Positions 42,965 to 55,165 of a stretch of 64,000 nucleotides of DNA are shown in pieces. This stretch comes from Porphyra umbilicalis (taxonomy: Eukaryota > Rhodophyta > Bangiophyceae > Bangiales > Bangiaceae). A model generated the notes under the pieces. The model was not told where the DNA came from. It did no database searches and saw only the letters and a list, made by a program, of their open reading frames with translations. Every line of letters begins with the position of its first letter. The first letter of the stretch is position 1. The stretch is from the NCBI GenBank assembly GCA_002049455.2, contig KV918909.1:62001-126000 (forward strand). The letters run 5' to 3'. A program made the translations under genes and the position numbers.

Positions 42965-45900
42965 CGCAAGTCGAACGCAACCGTGTATTGGGCCGTCACT
43001 GCCGTCCCGCGCAAATCCGTAGACACCACCTGTCTACAGAAACCAAAAACGCGACTTGCCCGCATTCTTGCGGCCGCTCGGCCGCGACGCTTGCATGTCG
43101 TGCACCTTGCACCGTGTCGACACATTGCCGTGAGCGTGGCAAATCGCGCAGCCACCGTGTATTGGGCCGTCACGGCCGTCCCGCGCAAGTCCGTAGACAC
43201 CACCAGTGTACAGAAACCAAAATCGCCACTTGCCCGCACTCTTGCGGCCGCTCGGGCGCGACGCTTGCATGTCGTGCAGCTTGCACCATGTCGACACATT
43301 GCCGTGAGCGTGGCAAATCGCGCAGCCACCGTGTATTGGGCCGTCACGGCCGTCCCGCGCAAGTCCGTAGACACCACCTGTCTACAGAAACCAAAAACGC
43401 GACTTGCCCGCAATCTTTCGGCCACTCGGGCGCGACGCTTGCATGTCATGAAGCTTGCACCGTGCCGACACATTGCCGTGAGCGTGGCAAATCGCGCAGC
43501 CACCGTGTATTGGGCCGTCACGGCCGTCCCGCGCAAGTCCGTAGACACCACCTGTCTACAGAAACCAAAAACGCGACTTGCCCGCATTCTTGCGGCCGCT
43601 CGGCCGCGACGCTTGCATGTCGTGGAGCTTGCACCGTGTCGACACATTGCCGTGAGCGTGGCAAATCGCGCAGCCACCGTGTATTGGGCCGTCACGGCCG
43701 TCCCGCGCAAGTCCGTAGACACCACCTGTCTACAGAAACCAAAAACGCGACTTGCCTGCACTCTTGCGGCCGCTCGGGCGCGACGCTTGCATGTCGTGCA
43801 GTTTGCACCGTGTCGACACATTGCCGTGAGCGTGGCAAATCGCGCAGCCACCGTGTATTGGGCCGTCACGGCCGTCCCGCGCAAGTCCGTAGACACCACC
43901 AGTGTACAGAAACCAAAAACGCGACTTGCCCGCATTCTTGCGGCCGCTCGGCCGCGACGCTTGCATGTCATGCAGCTTGCACCGTGTCGACACATTGCCA
44001 TGAGCGTGGCAAATCGCGCAGCCACCGTGTATTGGGCCTTCACGGCCGTCCCGCGCAAGTCCGTAGACACCACCTGTCTACAGAAACCAAAAACGCGACT
44101 TGCCCGCATTCTTGCGGCCGCTCGGCCGCGACGCTTGCATGTCGTGCAGCTTGCACCATGTCGACACATTGCCGTGAGCGTGGCAAATCGCGCAGCCACC
44201 GTGTATTGGGCCGTCACGGCCGTCCCGCGCAAGTCCGTAGACACCACCTGTCTACAGAAACCAAAAACGCGACTTGCCCGCATTCTTGCGGCCACTCGAC
44301 CGCGACGCTTGCATGTCGTGCAGCTTGCACCGTGTCGACACATTGCCGTGAGCGTGGCAAATTGCGCAGCTACCGTGTATTGGGCCGTCACGGCCGTCCC
44401 GCGCAAGTCCGTAGACACCACCTGTGTACAGAAACCAAAAACGCGACTTGCCCGCATTCTTGCGGCCGCTCTGCCGCGACGCTTGCATCTCATGAAGCTT
44501 GCACCGTGCCGACACATTGCCGTGAGCGTGGCACATCGCGCATCCACCGTGTATTGGGCCGTCACGGCCGTCCCGCGCAAGTCCGTAGACACCACCTGTC
44601 TACAGAAACCAAAAACGCGACTTGCCCGCATTATTGCGGCCGCTCGGGCGCGACGCTTGCATGTCGTGCACCTTGCACCATGTCGACAAGTTGCCGTGAG
44701 CGTGGCAAATCGCGCAGCCACCGTGTATTGGGCCGTCACGGCCGTCCCGCGCAAGTCCGTAGACACCACCTGTGTACAGAAACCAAAAACGCGACTTGCC
44801 CGCACTCTTGCGGCCGCTCGGGCGCGACGCTTGCATGTCGTGCAGCTTGCACCGTGTCGACAATTTGCCGTGAGCGTGGCAAATCGCGCAGCCACCGTGT
44901 ATTGGGCCGTCACGGTCGTCCCGCGCAAGTCCGTAGACACCACCTGTGTACAGAAACCAAAAACGCGACTTGCCCGCATTATTGCGGCCGCTCGGGCGCG
45001 ACGCTTGCATGTCGTGCACCTTGCACCATGTCGACAAGTTGCCGTGAGCGTGGCAAATCGCGCAGCCACCGTGTATTGGGCCGTCACGGCCGTCCCGCGC
45101 AAGTCCGTAGACACCACCTGTGTACAGAAACCAAAAACGCGACTTGCCCGCACTCTTGCGGCCGCTCGGGCGCGACGCTTGCATATCGTGCAGCTTGCAC
45201 CGTGTCGACACATTGCCGTGAGCGTGGAACGTCGCGCAGCCACCGTGTATTGGGCCGTCAAGGCCGTCCCGCGCAAGTCCGTAGACACCACCTGTGTACA
45301 GAAACCAAAAACGCGACTTGCCCGCATTCTTGCGGCCGCTCGGCCGCGACGCTTGCATGTCGTGGAGCTTGCACCGTGTCGACACATTGCCGTGAGCGTG
45401 GCAAATCGCGCAGCCACCGTGTATTGGGCCGTCACGGCCGTCCCGCGCAAGTCCGTAGACACCACCTGTCTACAGAAACCAAAAACGCGACTTGCCCGCA
45501 TTCTTGCGGCCGCTCGGGCGCGACGCTTGCATGTCGTGCAGCTTGCACCATGTCGACAAACTGCCGTGAGCGTGGCAAATCGCGCAGCCACCGTGTATTG
45601 GGCCGTCACGGCCGTCCCGCGCAAGTCCGTAGACACCACCTGTCTACAGAAACCAAAAACGCGACTTGCCCGCATTCTTGCGGCCACTCGGCCGCGACGC
45701 TTGCATGTCGTGCAGGTTGCACCGTGTCGACACACTGCCGTGAGCGTGGCAAATCGCGCAGCTACCGTGTATTGGGCCGTCACGGCCGTCCCGCGCAAGT
45801 CCGTAGACACCACCTGTCTACTGAAACCAAAAACGCGACTTGCCCGCATTCTTGCGGCCGCTCGGCCGCGACGCTTGCTGGTCATGAAGCTTGCAGCGTG

Positions 45901-48900
45901 TCGACACATTGCCGTGAGCATGGCAAATCGCGCAGCCACCGTGTATTGGGCCGTCACGGCCGTCCCGCGCAAGTCCGTAGACACCACCTGTCTACAGAAA
46001 CCAAAAACGCGACTTGCCCGCACTCTTGCGGCCGCTCGGGCGCGACGCTTGCATGTCGTGCACCTTGCACCATGTCGACACATTGCCGTGAGCGTGGCAA
46101 ATCGCGCAGCCACCGTGTATTGGGCCGTCACGGCCGTCCCGCGCAAGTCCGTAGACACCACCTGTGTACAGAAACCAAAAACGCGACTTGCCCGCACTCT
46201 TGCGGCCGCTCGGGCGCGACGCTTGCATGTCGTGCAGCTTGCACCGTGTCGACATATTGCCGTGAGCGTGGCAAATCGCGCAGCCACCGTGTATTGGGCC
46301 GTCACGGCCGTCCCGCGCAAGTCCGTAGACACCACCTGTCTACAGAAACCAAAAACGCGACTTGCCCGCATTCTTGCGGCCGCTCGGCCGCGACGCTTGC
46401 ATGTCGTGCGGCTTGCACCATGTCGACAAATTGCCGTGCGCGTGGCAAATCGCGCAGCCACCGTGTATTGGGCCGTCACGGCCGTCCCGCGCAAGTCCGT
46501 AGACACCACCTGTCTACAGAAACCAAAAACGCGACTTGCCCGCATTCTTGCGGCCACTCGGCCGCGAAGCTTGCATGTCTTGCAGGTTGCACCGTGTCGA
46601 CACATTGCCGTGAGCGTGGCAAATCGCGCAGCTACCGTGTATTGGGCCGTCACGGCCGTCCCGCGCAAGTCCGTAGACACCACCTGTCTACTGAAACCAA
46701 AAACGCGACTTGCCCGCATTCTTGCGGCCGCTCGGCCGCGACGCTTGCAGTCATGAAGCTTGCAGCGTGCCGACACATTGCCGTGAGCATGGCAAATCGC
46801 GCAGCCACCGTGTATTGGGCCGTCACGGCCGTCCCGCGCAAGTCCGTAGACACCACCTGTCTACAGAAACCAAAAACGCGACTTGCCCGCATTCTTGCGG
46901 CCGCTCGGCCGCGACGCTTGCATGTCATGAAGCTTGCAGCGTGCGACACATTGCCGTGAGCGTGGCAAATCGCGCAGCCACCGTGTATTGGGCCGTCACG
47001 GCCGTCCCGCGCAAGTCCGTAGACACCACCTGTCTACAGAAACCAAAAACGCGACTTGCCCGCATTCTTGCGGCCACTCGGCCGCGACGCTTGCATGTCG
47101 TGCAGCTTGCACCGTGTCGACACATTGCCGTGAGCGTGGCAAATCGCGCAGCCACCGTGTATTGGGCCGTCACGGCCGTCCCGCGCAAGTCCGTAGACAC
47201 CACCTGTCTACAGAAACCAAAAACGCGACTTGCCCGCATTTTGCGGCCGCTCGGCCGCGACGCTTGCATGTCGTGCAGCTTGCACCATGTCGACACATTG
47301 CCGTGAGCGTGGCAAATCGCGCAGCCACCGTGTATTGGGCCGTCACGGCCGTCCCGCGCAAGTCCGTAGACACCACCTGTCTACAGAAACCAAAAACGCG
47401 ACTTGCCCGCATTCTTGCGGCCGCTCGGCCGCGACGCTTGCATGTCGTGCAGCTTGCACCATGTCGACACATTGCCGTGAGCGTGGAAATCGCGCAGCCA
47501 CCGTGTATTGGGCCGTCACGGCCGTCCCGCGCAAGTCCGTAGACACCACCTGTCTACAAAACCAAAAACGCGACTTGCCCGCATTCTTGCGGCCGCTCGG
47601 CCGCGACGCTTGCATGTCGTGCAGCTTGCACCGTGTCGACACATTGCCGTGAGCGTGGCAAATCGCGCAGCCACCGTGTATTGGGCCGTCACGGCCGTCC
47701 CGCGCAAGTCCGTAGACACCACCTGTCTACAGAAACCAAAAACGCGACTTGCCCGCATTCTTGCGGCCGCTCGGCCGCGACGCTTGCATGTCGTGCAGCT
47801 TGCACCGTGTCGACACATTGCCGTGAGCGTGGCAAATCGCGCAGCCACCGTGTATTGGGCCGTCACGGCCGTCCCGCGCAAGTCCGTAGACACCACCTGT
47901 CTACAGAAACCAAAAACGCGACTTGCCCGCATTCTTGCGGCCGCTCGGCCGCGACGCTTGCATGTCGTGCAGCTTGCACCGTGTCGACACATTGCCGTGA
48001 GCGTGGCAAATCGCGCAGCCACCGTGTATTGGGCCGTCACGGCCGTCCCGCGCAAGTCCGTAGACACCACCTGTCTACAAAACCAAAAACGCGACTTGCC
48101 CGCATTCTTGCGGCCGCTCGGCCGCGACGCTTGCATGTCGTGCAGCTTGCACCGTGTCGACACATTGCCGTGAGCGTGGCAAATCGCGCAGCCACCGTGT
48201 ATTGGGCCGTCACGGCCGTCCCGCGCAAGTCCGTAGACACCACCTGTCTACAGAAACCAAAAACGCGACTTGCCCGCATTCTTGCGGCCGCTCGGCCGCG
48301 ACGCTTGCATGTCGTGCAGCTTGCACCGTGTCGACACATTGCCGTGAGCGTGGCAAATCGCGCAGCCACCGTGTATTGGGCCGTCACGGCCGTCCCGCGC
48401 AAGTCCGTAGACACCACCTGTCTACAGAAACCAAAAACGCGACTTGCCCGCATTCTTGCGGCCGCTCGGCCGCGACGCTTGCATGTCGTGCAGCTTGCAC
48501 CGTGTCGACACATTGCCGTGAGCGTGGCAAATCGCGCAGCCACCGTGTATTGGGCCGTCACGGCCGTCCCGCGCAAGTCCGTAGACACCACCTGTCTACA
48601 GAAACCAAAAACGCGACTTGCCCGCATTCTTGCGGCCGCTCGGCCGCGACGCTTGCATGTCGTGCAGCTTGCACCGTGTCGACACATTGCCGTGAGCGTG
48701 GCAAATCGCGCAGCCACCGTGTATTGGGCCGTCACGGCCGTCCCGCGCAAGTCCGTAGACACCACCTGTCTACAGAAACCAAAAACGCGACTTGCCCGCA
48801 TTCTTGCGGCCGCTCGGCCGCGACGCTTGCATGTCGTGCAGCTTGCACCGTGTCGACACATTGCCGTGAGCGTGGCAAATCGCGCAGCCACCGTGTATTG

Positions 48901-50545
48901 GGCCGTCACGGCCGTCCCGCGCAAGTCCGTAGACACCACCTGTCTACAGAAACCAAAAACGCGACTTGCCCGCATTCTTGCGGCCGCTCGGGCGCGACGC
49001 TTGCATGTCGGCAGCTTGCACCGTGTCGACACATTGCCGTGAGCGTGGCAAATCGCGCAGCCACCGTGTATTGGGCCGTCACGGCCGTCCCGCGCAAGTC
49101 CGTAGACACCACCTGTCTACAGAAACCAAAAACGCGACTTGCCCGCATTCTTGCGGCCGCTCGGGCGCGACGCTTGCATGTCGCAGCTTGCACCGTGTCG
49201 ACACATTGCCGTGAGCGTGGCAAATCGCGCAGCCACCGTGTACTGGGCCGTCACGGCCGTCCCGCGCAAGTCCGTAGACACCACCTGTCTACAGAAACCA
49301 AAAACGCGACTTGCCCGCATTCTTGCGGCCGCTCGGCCGCGACGCTTGCATGTCGTGCAGCTTGCAACGTGTCGACACATTGCCGTGAGCGTGGAAATCG
49401 CGCAGCCACCGTGTATTGGGCCGTCACGGCCGTCCCGCTCAAGTCCGTAGACACCACCTGTCTACAGAAACCAAAAACGCGACTTGCCCGCATTCTTGCG
49501 CCGCTCGGGCGCGACGCTTGCATGTCGTGCCACTTGAACCTTGTGGACAGATGGCCGTGAGCGTGGCATATCGCGCAGCCACCGTGTATTGGGACGTCAC
49601 GGCTGTCCCGCGCAAGTCCGTAGACACCACCTGTGTACAGAAACCAAAAACGCGACTTGCCCGCATTCTTGCGACCGCTCGGCCGCGACGCTTGCATGTC
49701 GAGCAGCTTGCACCGTGTCGACACATTTCCGTGAGCGAGGCAAATCGCGCAGCCACCGTGTATTGGGCCGTCACGGCCGTCCCGCGCAAGTCCGTAGACA
49801 CCACCTGTCTACAGAAACCAAAAACGCGACTTGCCCGCATTCTTGCGGCCGCTCGGGCGCGACGCTTGCATGTCGTGAAGCTTGCAACGTGTCGACACAT
49901 TGCCGTGAGCGTGGAACATCGCGAAGCCGCCGTGTATTGGGCCGTCACGGCCGTCCCGCTCAAGTCCGTAGACACCACCTGTCTACAGAAATCAAAAACG
50001 CGACTTGCCCGCATTCTTGCGACCGCTCGGGCGCGACGCTTGCATGTCGTGCTCATTGAACCTTGTGGTCAAATGGCCGTCAGCGTGGCATATCGCGCAG
50101 CCACCGTGTATTGGGCCGTCACGGCCGTCCCGCGCAAGTCCGTAGACACCACCTGTCTACAGAAACCAAAAACGCGACTTGCCCGCATTCTTGCGGCCAC
50201 TCGGGCGCGACGCTTGCATGTCGTGCAGCTTGCACCGTGTCGACATACTGCCGTGAGCGAGGCAAATCTTGCAGCCACCGTGTATTGGGCCGTCACGGCC
50301 GTCCCGCGCAAGTCCGTGGACACCACCTGTCTACAGAAACCAAAAACGCGACTTGCCCGCATTCTTGCGGCCGCTCGGCCGCGACGCTTGCATGCCGTGC
50401 AGCTTGCACCGTATCGAGACATGGCCGTGAGCGTGGCAAATCGCGCAGCGACCGTGTATTGGGCCGTCACGGCCGTCCCGAGCAAGTCCGTAGACACCAT
50501 ATGTCTACAGAAACACAAAACCCTTTCCCGCATTTTTGCGGCCTT
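42965..50545 (+). repeat. 174-bp satellite array, about 43 copies
   Basis: The phrase CGTGTATTGGGCCGTCACGG recurs every 174 bp (for example 42982, 43156, 43330, 43504). 174 is 58 codons and the consensus lacks stops in three frames, so very long spurious frames (1257-1360 codons) run through on both strands. Units near 47.0-49.4 kb are almost identical. Units at both edges differ at many positions, the usual pattern of unequal exchange. Variants such as CCTGTCTACAG, CCTGTGTACAG and CCAGTGTACAG, and GGCCGCGACG versus GGGCGCGACG, mark unit subtypes. Single-base deletions in several units argue against coding. Each unit holds a GCGGCCGC site in its common form. Function unknown; a centromeric or other heterochromatic satellite is possible. 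Confidence 0.9.
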
Positions 50546-50879
50546 AGCCGGGGCCGTGTGCGACGGGGAAAGCGGCGTTTGAGGTATGGGTGCAGGCGAC
50601 TATTGCAGTCATCAGTAGGCAGCGGTGGTGCAGAATTGTCGGGAGTTGCTGTCAGACGCGATTACGTGATGCACTGCTATGCAATGGAGATCAGAGCAGC
50701 ACGAGTGATGACGGGCGGCGCGCGGACGGCACAAGGTACGATGTGACAGAAGCAATAACAGAAACTTTAGAACGTACAGGCTAGGAATCGGGGCGCTCGA
50801 CAATCGGAGGCACCCCGCCGGGGCACGCCAGCGGCGCTCAGCGGCAGACGAAACGTGGTGCCCCAGGTAGTTAAAAGCC
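50546..50879. other. spacer between the two satellite arrays
   Basis: About 330 bp of non-repetitive sequence with no supported gene. Confidence 0.5.
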
Positions 50880-51855
50880 CCGTGGCGGGAGAGAAGCGGC
50901 GACCAATGGCTGGGGGAGCCACGCGGCAGGCGGGGAGGGCCTCTCGGCGGGCGGAAAGTTAACCCCTTCGGCGGCGGGAACCCGTGGCGTGCGGGAATAG
51001 CCCCGCGGTAAACGGACAGAGGCGCCCGACGGCTGGCGGAGCCCGGCGACAGGCGAGGAGAGCCTTGCGGCGGGTGGATATCCAACCGCAACGGCGGCGG
51101 GAATCCGTGGCGTGTGGGAGCAGCGCCGCGGAAGACGGCCAGAGACGCCCGCCAGCCTGACGAGCCCTGCGACAGGTGGAGAGAGCCTCACGCCGGGCGG
51201 AAATCCAACCGCATCGGCGGCGGGAACCCGTGGCGTGCGGGGGGAGCTCCGCGGCAGACGGACAGAGGCGCCCGACGGCCTGCAAAGCCCGGTGACAGGC
51301 GAGGAGAGCCTTGCGGCGGGCGGATATCCAACCGCAACGGCGGTGGGAATCCGTGGCGTGTGGGAGCAGCCCCGCGGCAGACGGCCAGAGACGCCCGCCA
51401 GCCTGAAAAGTCCGGCGACAGGTGGAGAGAGCCTCACGCCGGGCGGATATCCAACCGCATCGGCGGCGGGAACCCGTGTCGGGCGGGGGGAGCCCCGCGG
51501 CAGACGGACAGAGGCGCCCGATGGCCTGCAAAGCCCGGCGACAGGCGAGGAGAGCCTTGCGGCGGGCGAATATCCAACCGCAACGGCGGCGAGAATCCTT
51601 TGCGTTTGGGAGCAGCCCCGGGGCAGACGGCCAGAGACGCCCGCTAGCCGGGGGAGCCCGGGAGACAGGTGGGGAGAGCCTCGCGCCGGGCGGATATCCA
51701 ACCGCATAGGCGGCGGGAACCCGTGGCGTGCGGGGGATGCCCCGCGGCAGACGGCAAGAGGCGCCCGACGGCCGGGGGAGCCCCGCGGCTGGCGGGAAGA
51801 GCCTCTTGGCTGGCGGGGAGCGGAGACTGACAGCGTGAAAAGCCCCACGGCGGGA
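50880..51855. repeat. 123-bp tandem array with alternating subtypes
   Basis: The phrase AACCGCA followed by CGGCGG recurs at 51084, 51207, 51330, 51453, 51576 and 51700 (123-124 bp). Odd units read AACCGCAACGGCGG and are followed by a GTGTGGGAGCAGC form; even units read AACCGCATCGGCGG and are followed by a CGGGGGGAGC form. The effective repeat is therefore a 246-bp dimer. Diverged units extend back to about 50880. Frames of 388 (minus) and 348 (plus) codons across it are composition effects. Confidence 0.8.
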
Positions 51856-52725
51856 AGAGGCGCCCCGCGACGGTACACCGATGGCCCCGAGCAGGAGTGG
51901 AGCGTTGCCCAAACGTCTGCCAGCTCGGTGGCGGTGGGCTCAAGCACGATGAATGGGGCAGTGGGTGAAGGCACGAAGCGGCGGCAGCGCACCCGGCCCT
52001 GCGTGGCGTGCAGCCGCACGGGACAGGCACCATGCACGACAATGGCCGCACACGCCCAGGTGGCACCGATCCAGGGGTCGGCGACGCCGCCGCCGGGGTG
52101 TATCGGGCACTTTCGACCGCAGCTGTGGCGACCTTTTGGTGGTGAATTTATTGCATAGGGGTACTGAGATTAAGCTCTCCTGTCGGCACCGTTGGGATCC
52201 CAACCGGCTTAAGGGGGGCTGAGGAAGAATTCCGCTCAGGGAGGCTAGCTTGTGCCCAGATTGATCGAGCATCAGCCAATCATATCAATCCGTCATGGCA
52301 GCCTTAACGGAGTCAAGGCTGCGATTACCCGTCTTGCTGGCGGCCATTGGAGTGCAGGCTTGGGCCAGAATGCGCGCGCGCTCGCAGCCTGCCGCCACCC
52401 TCGAGAAAGGCGACCGGACACGCACGTGCAAGCTTGATCCCGATCGATCGACTTGATCCGTAATGCTTCGGGCACTTTGACGATGAGAAGTGCATTGTGC
52501 GCTCATCCCATCGATCACTGCCCATTTTTTTCCAGCCTACGAGCGCAACTGGAACCAAAAGTTGCGTCTTCCCTCGAGCTTCTTGCAGGTACGTTTATTC
52601 CCTGTTCGGTATCATATCAAGGCAGCGGCGTCCGTGAGGAGGAAAAACAACGGGCAAACGAGCTGGAATCGACGATTATGGTGATCCACTTTGGGCGTCG
52701 TTGATCCAGAATCGCGTCAGAGACA
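51856..52725. other. intergenic, no gene recognised
   Basis: Unique-looking sequence between the 123-bp array and a family A MITE. Small frames only; GATCGATCG-rich phrases around 52430-52450. Confidence 0.4.
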
Positions 52726-52905
52726 ACACTGCCATCTGCCTAATTATGGCCGATGGGACAAGAACAACAATGCAGTCCGCACTGCTTCTCATTGGTCCAG
52801 AGTCTGTATCCGGCCGAATGGACGGCTGTGGTGTAACTGTTCTGCACAGTTCTTTTTGTCGGATCGGCCAAAGTTGCGCAGAAGGCAATGCTTACAACGA
52901 CATTT
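52726..52905. mobile_element. MITE-like inverted-repeat element (family A, copy 2)
   Basis: The left arm (CACTGCCATCTGCC...TATGGCCGATGGGACAA) pairs with the reverse complement of the right arm (CATTGCCTTCTGCG...TTTGGCCGATCCGACAA). Both arms resemble the ends of the 1135-1314 element. Size matches copy 1 at about 180 bp. Diverged, non-coding. Confidence 0.55.
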
Positions 52906-53512
52906 CCCGCAAAGCACGTGAAGGTGGAGCCGTGGATGTCGTGATTCAGACGCACCGCTGTCCCTCCCCTTCGTTGGCCCAGTCACCGCAACACAGTGCG
53001 CAGCACGTGATGGGCTGGGACTAGCCTGGCCAAGAGGTCCCACACCCGATGGCCGCCCCGCCCCCGTGCACCTGCCACCACCCCTTCGATCTCGGGGTTA
53101 CCGCCCTCGCTCCATGGGGTGACCAGCTACGGTCCCAAATTGAGTTGAGGCGGCCCCCTCCCCTCTCTCCACCACATCGTACGTGCGTTGCGCGTCGCCA
53201 ACTCCCTGCCAAGGCAAAGGCTTATTGGGGCGCCGTCTCAGTCTGTGCTTGTGCGCGACCACTGCCCTCCCTTTCGACCAACCTCCCGCCCCCCTCTTCG
53301 CCGTCCGTCTTAAAGCAGGCGGCAACTCTCCCCCCGCCGCTCTTCTTCCGGAGCGCGTTCCCCCCCCTTCTATCGGCTGCCCGTTTTCACCGTCACTACT
53401 GTCGACATCACCGCGGCGACGTCCCGCGTCGTTGCCGTCGTGAGCAAGCGTACGTGCCCCTGAACGGCGCGAGCAACGTTTTGCCCACGCTCGACCGCAT
53501 CCCCCAAACATC

Positions 53513-53758
53513 ATGTGCTGTGTTGCTAACGTTCTGTTTAGCTGCGCGAATCGCGCAGATGTGGTCGTCAAGTGTGATCCCGCCAAGAAGCGCGTGTTGA
53601 GCGGCAAGGCAAACCCCTTTTGCGACACCATCCTTTCGCGCGGCTTGGGGCCCGTAGGTCCGGAGACTGGGTCAACGATTGCTCCGAGCCGCGCCACCGA
53701 CTTGCGCATGTGTGACGATTGCGCAAAGACACAGTATTGTAAGCCTGCAAAATTGTGA
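53513..53758 (+). CDS. small cysteine-containing ORF, possibly a 3' exon
   Basis: The sequence TTGCTAACGTTCTGTTTAG resembles a branch site and acceptor, which would start an exon at 53536 encoding CANRADVVVKCDPAKKR...MCDDCAKTQYCKPAKL (about 74 residues). A donor-like GTGAGC lies near 53442, so the upstream exon would be in the GC-rich stretch 53049-53441. Cysteine pairs suggest zinc binding. Alternatively it is a short intronless frame from the ATG at 53513. No family recognised. Confidence 0.35.
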   Translation: MCCVANVLFSCANRADVVVKCDPAKKRVLSGKANPFCDTILSRGLGPVGPETGSTIAPSRATDLRMCDDCAKTQYCKPAKL

Positions 53759-53793
53759 ATGCACACCGGCAACGTCTGTAGTCGACATGTACA

Positions 53794-53921
53794 GCCGTTC
53801 TCCCAAAAGTCCCGCACTGCAACAGTTGCAAAAGAGTTCCAAATCGGCCTCTGCGGGGTCGTAGAGGCCGATTTGGAAGTCTTCTGCGACTGCTAACGTG
53901 CGGGATTTTGGGGAGAACGGC
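53794..53921. repeat. 128-bp imperfect hairpin
   Basis: The left arm begins GCCGTTCTCCCAAAAGTCCC and the right arm is its near reverse complement, ending GGGATTTTGGGGAGAACGGC. The arms pair over about 60 bp, including a perfect CCAAATCGGCCTCT segment next to a loop of about 8-12 nt. It starts 36 bp after the small cysteine ORF. It could be a tiny foldback transposon or the template of a structured small-RNA precursor. Confidence 0.75.
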
Positions 53922-55130
53922 TTTATGTAGGACTTAAGGATCCCAATCACATTGACACATTTTGCAGTTGGGTTCCTCTGAGGAGCTCTGTGAGCGCTCG
54001 AAGCCTGTGGCTGACTCTCTGAGCGCCCATCACACAGCGGCGCCCAGCGCCCCACTGCCGGGCAGCTAGGATTTACACCCTGATAAGCGAAGCTTCTAGT
54101 AGGGATCCATTCGTGTTCTCAACGCTCAGGCAGCCACGTTGCATGGAATGGATGGCCCTATTCGGTTTGATGGTCACCCTCTGGGCCTTTTGATTGGATG
54201 ATCCCGTCTACACGTCCAATCAAGAATATCCACGTCTCAGCATTGGATGGCTCACAATCGTTCTGGTGCATATGGATTACACATGCAAGCGATTACAAAT
54301 TTCTCCGAAAGCATTTACAGATGCCTTCGGGGAACCCCCACTGTATACACTCCACACAAAGGCCCAGAAATTGCCAAAAGCGCGCCTCTTTGCGGCAGTA
54401 TCAGCACTGCGTCTCAGCTCTCTTCCGTCGTCTCGCCATCTCGCCATCGCGCCCCTCCGTCGGGCCTCTCACACCACCACTCCATCGTCGTCATCGCACC
54501 GCCATGCTCTCACTTCGACGCGCGCGCCGAATCCGCTCCTTCTTTGGTCCCGCGCTCCGCATCCGCCCCTTTCTTTGCCCCCCCCCTCCCCCTTTCTTTG
54601 CGCCCGCGCGCCGCATCTGCCATTTTCTTTGCCCACCTCCCTCCGCCTATCCGCAAGCCATGCAAGTCGCGCTGTACTCACGTTCGCTTTTTTACCCCAT
54701 GCGTTCCACGTCCTTCCCCGTTCCCCCCCCGGCCCCTGCCGCAGTGTTCACTCATCTCTTTTTCATTCCTTGAGGCATCTGCCGGCCTCCGCTGTCGACC
54801 TCCCCCTGCGTGTGGCGGCGCGCCGAGTGCTGTGCTTGTTTGCTTTGCTGACCATTGCTTTATACTGAGAACCGTGCGACAAAGATGAAGATATAAAATG
54901 GGGACCGACCATGGGGACGCTACAACTGGAGAAGAGAAAAGGACACAACGACAACTGGGGAAGAGAAAAGGGACCCAACGCCGTGGTGGTCAGAAGAGCA
55001 AAAGGACAGGACGACTAGCCGCCATTACAGTGACGAAGCTCGGAATTCTATGACAGCACCTGCCACTGTCGCCGCCCCTGGCTGCAGCCGCCCGCGCGGC
55101 GGCGGCCACGGTACAGTCATTGCGCATTTA
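53922..55130. other. intergenic with CT-rich tract
   Basis: 54400-54780 is pyrimidine-rich with all three plus frames partly open. This resembles the tracts before gene starts at 26.7 and 59.2 kb, but no gene follows that I can support. Confidence 0.4.
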
Positions 55131-55165
55131 TATTGCTGTTTGCCCAATTTTGTCCGATGCCCAGC
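55131..55165 (+). repeat. solitary family A terminal sequence
   Basis: TATTGCTGTTTGCCCAATTTTG followed by a CCGATGCC phrase matches the family A terminus. I could not find a convincing opposite end within 250 bp. Confidence 0.5.

Noticed and set aside
42877..46959. A 1360-codon frame and several other very long frames on both strands in the satellite
   Set aside because: The 174-bp unit is a multiple of three without stops in three frames, so openness is automatic. Single-base indels further along destroy the frames, and no frame is favoured.
42965..50545. CRISPR array
   Set aside because: Units are directly adjacent 174-bp repeats with no unique spacers, in a eukaryotic context.
50871..52158. 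ORFs of 388 (minus) and 348 (plus) codons
   Set aside because: They lie mostly in the 123-bp array, whose unit length is a multiple of three, and both strands are open.
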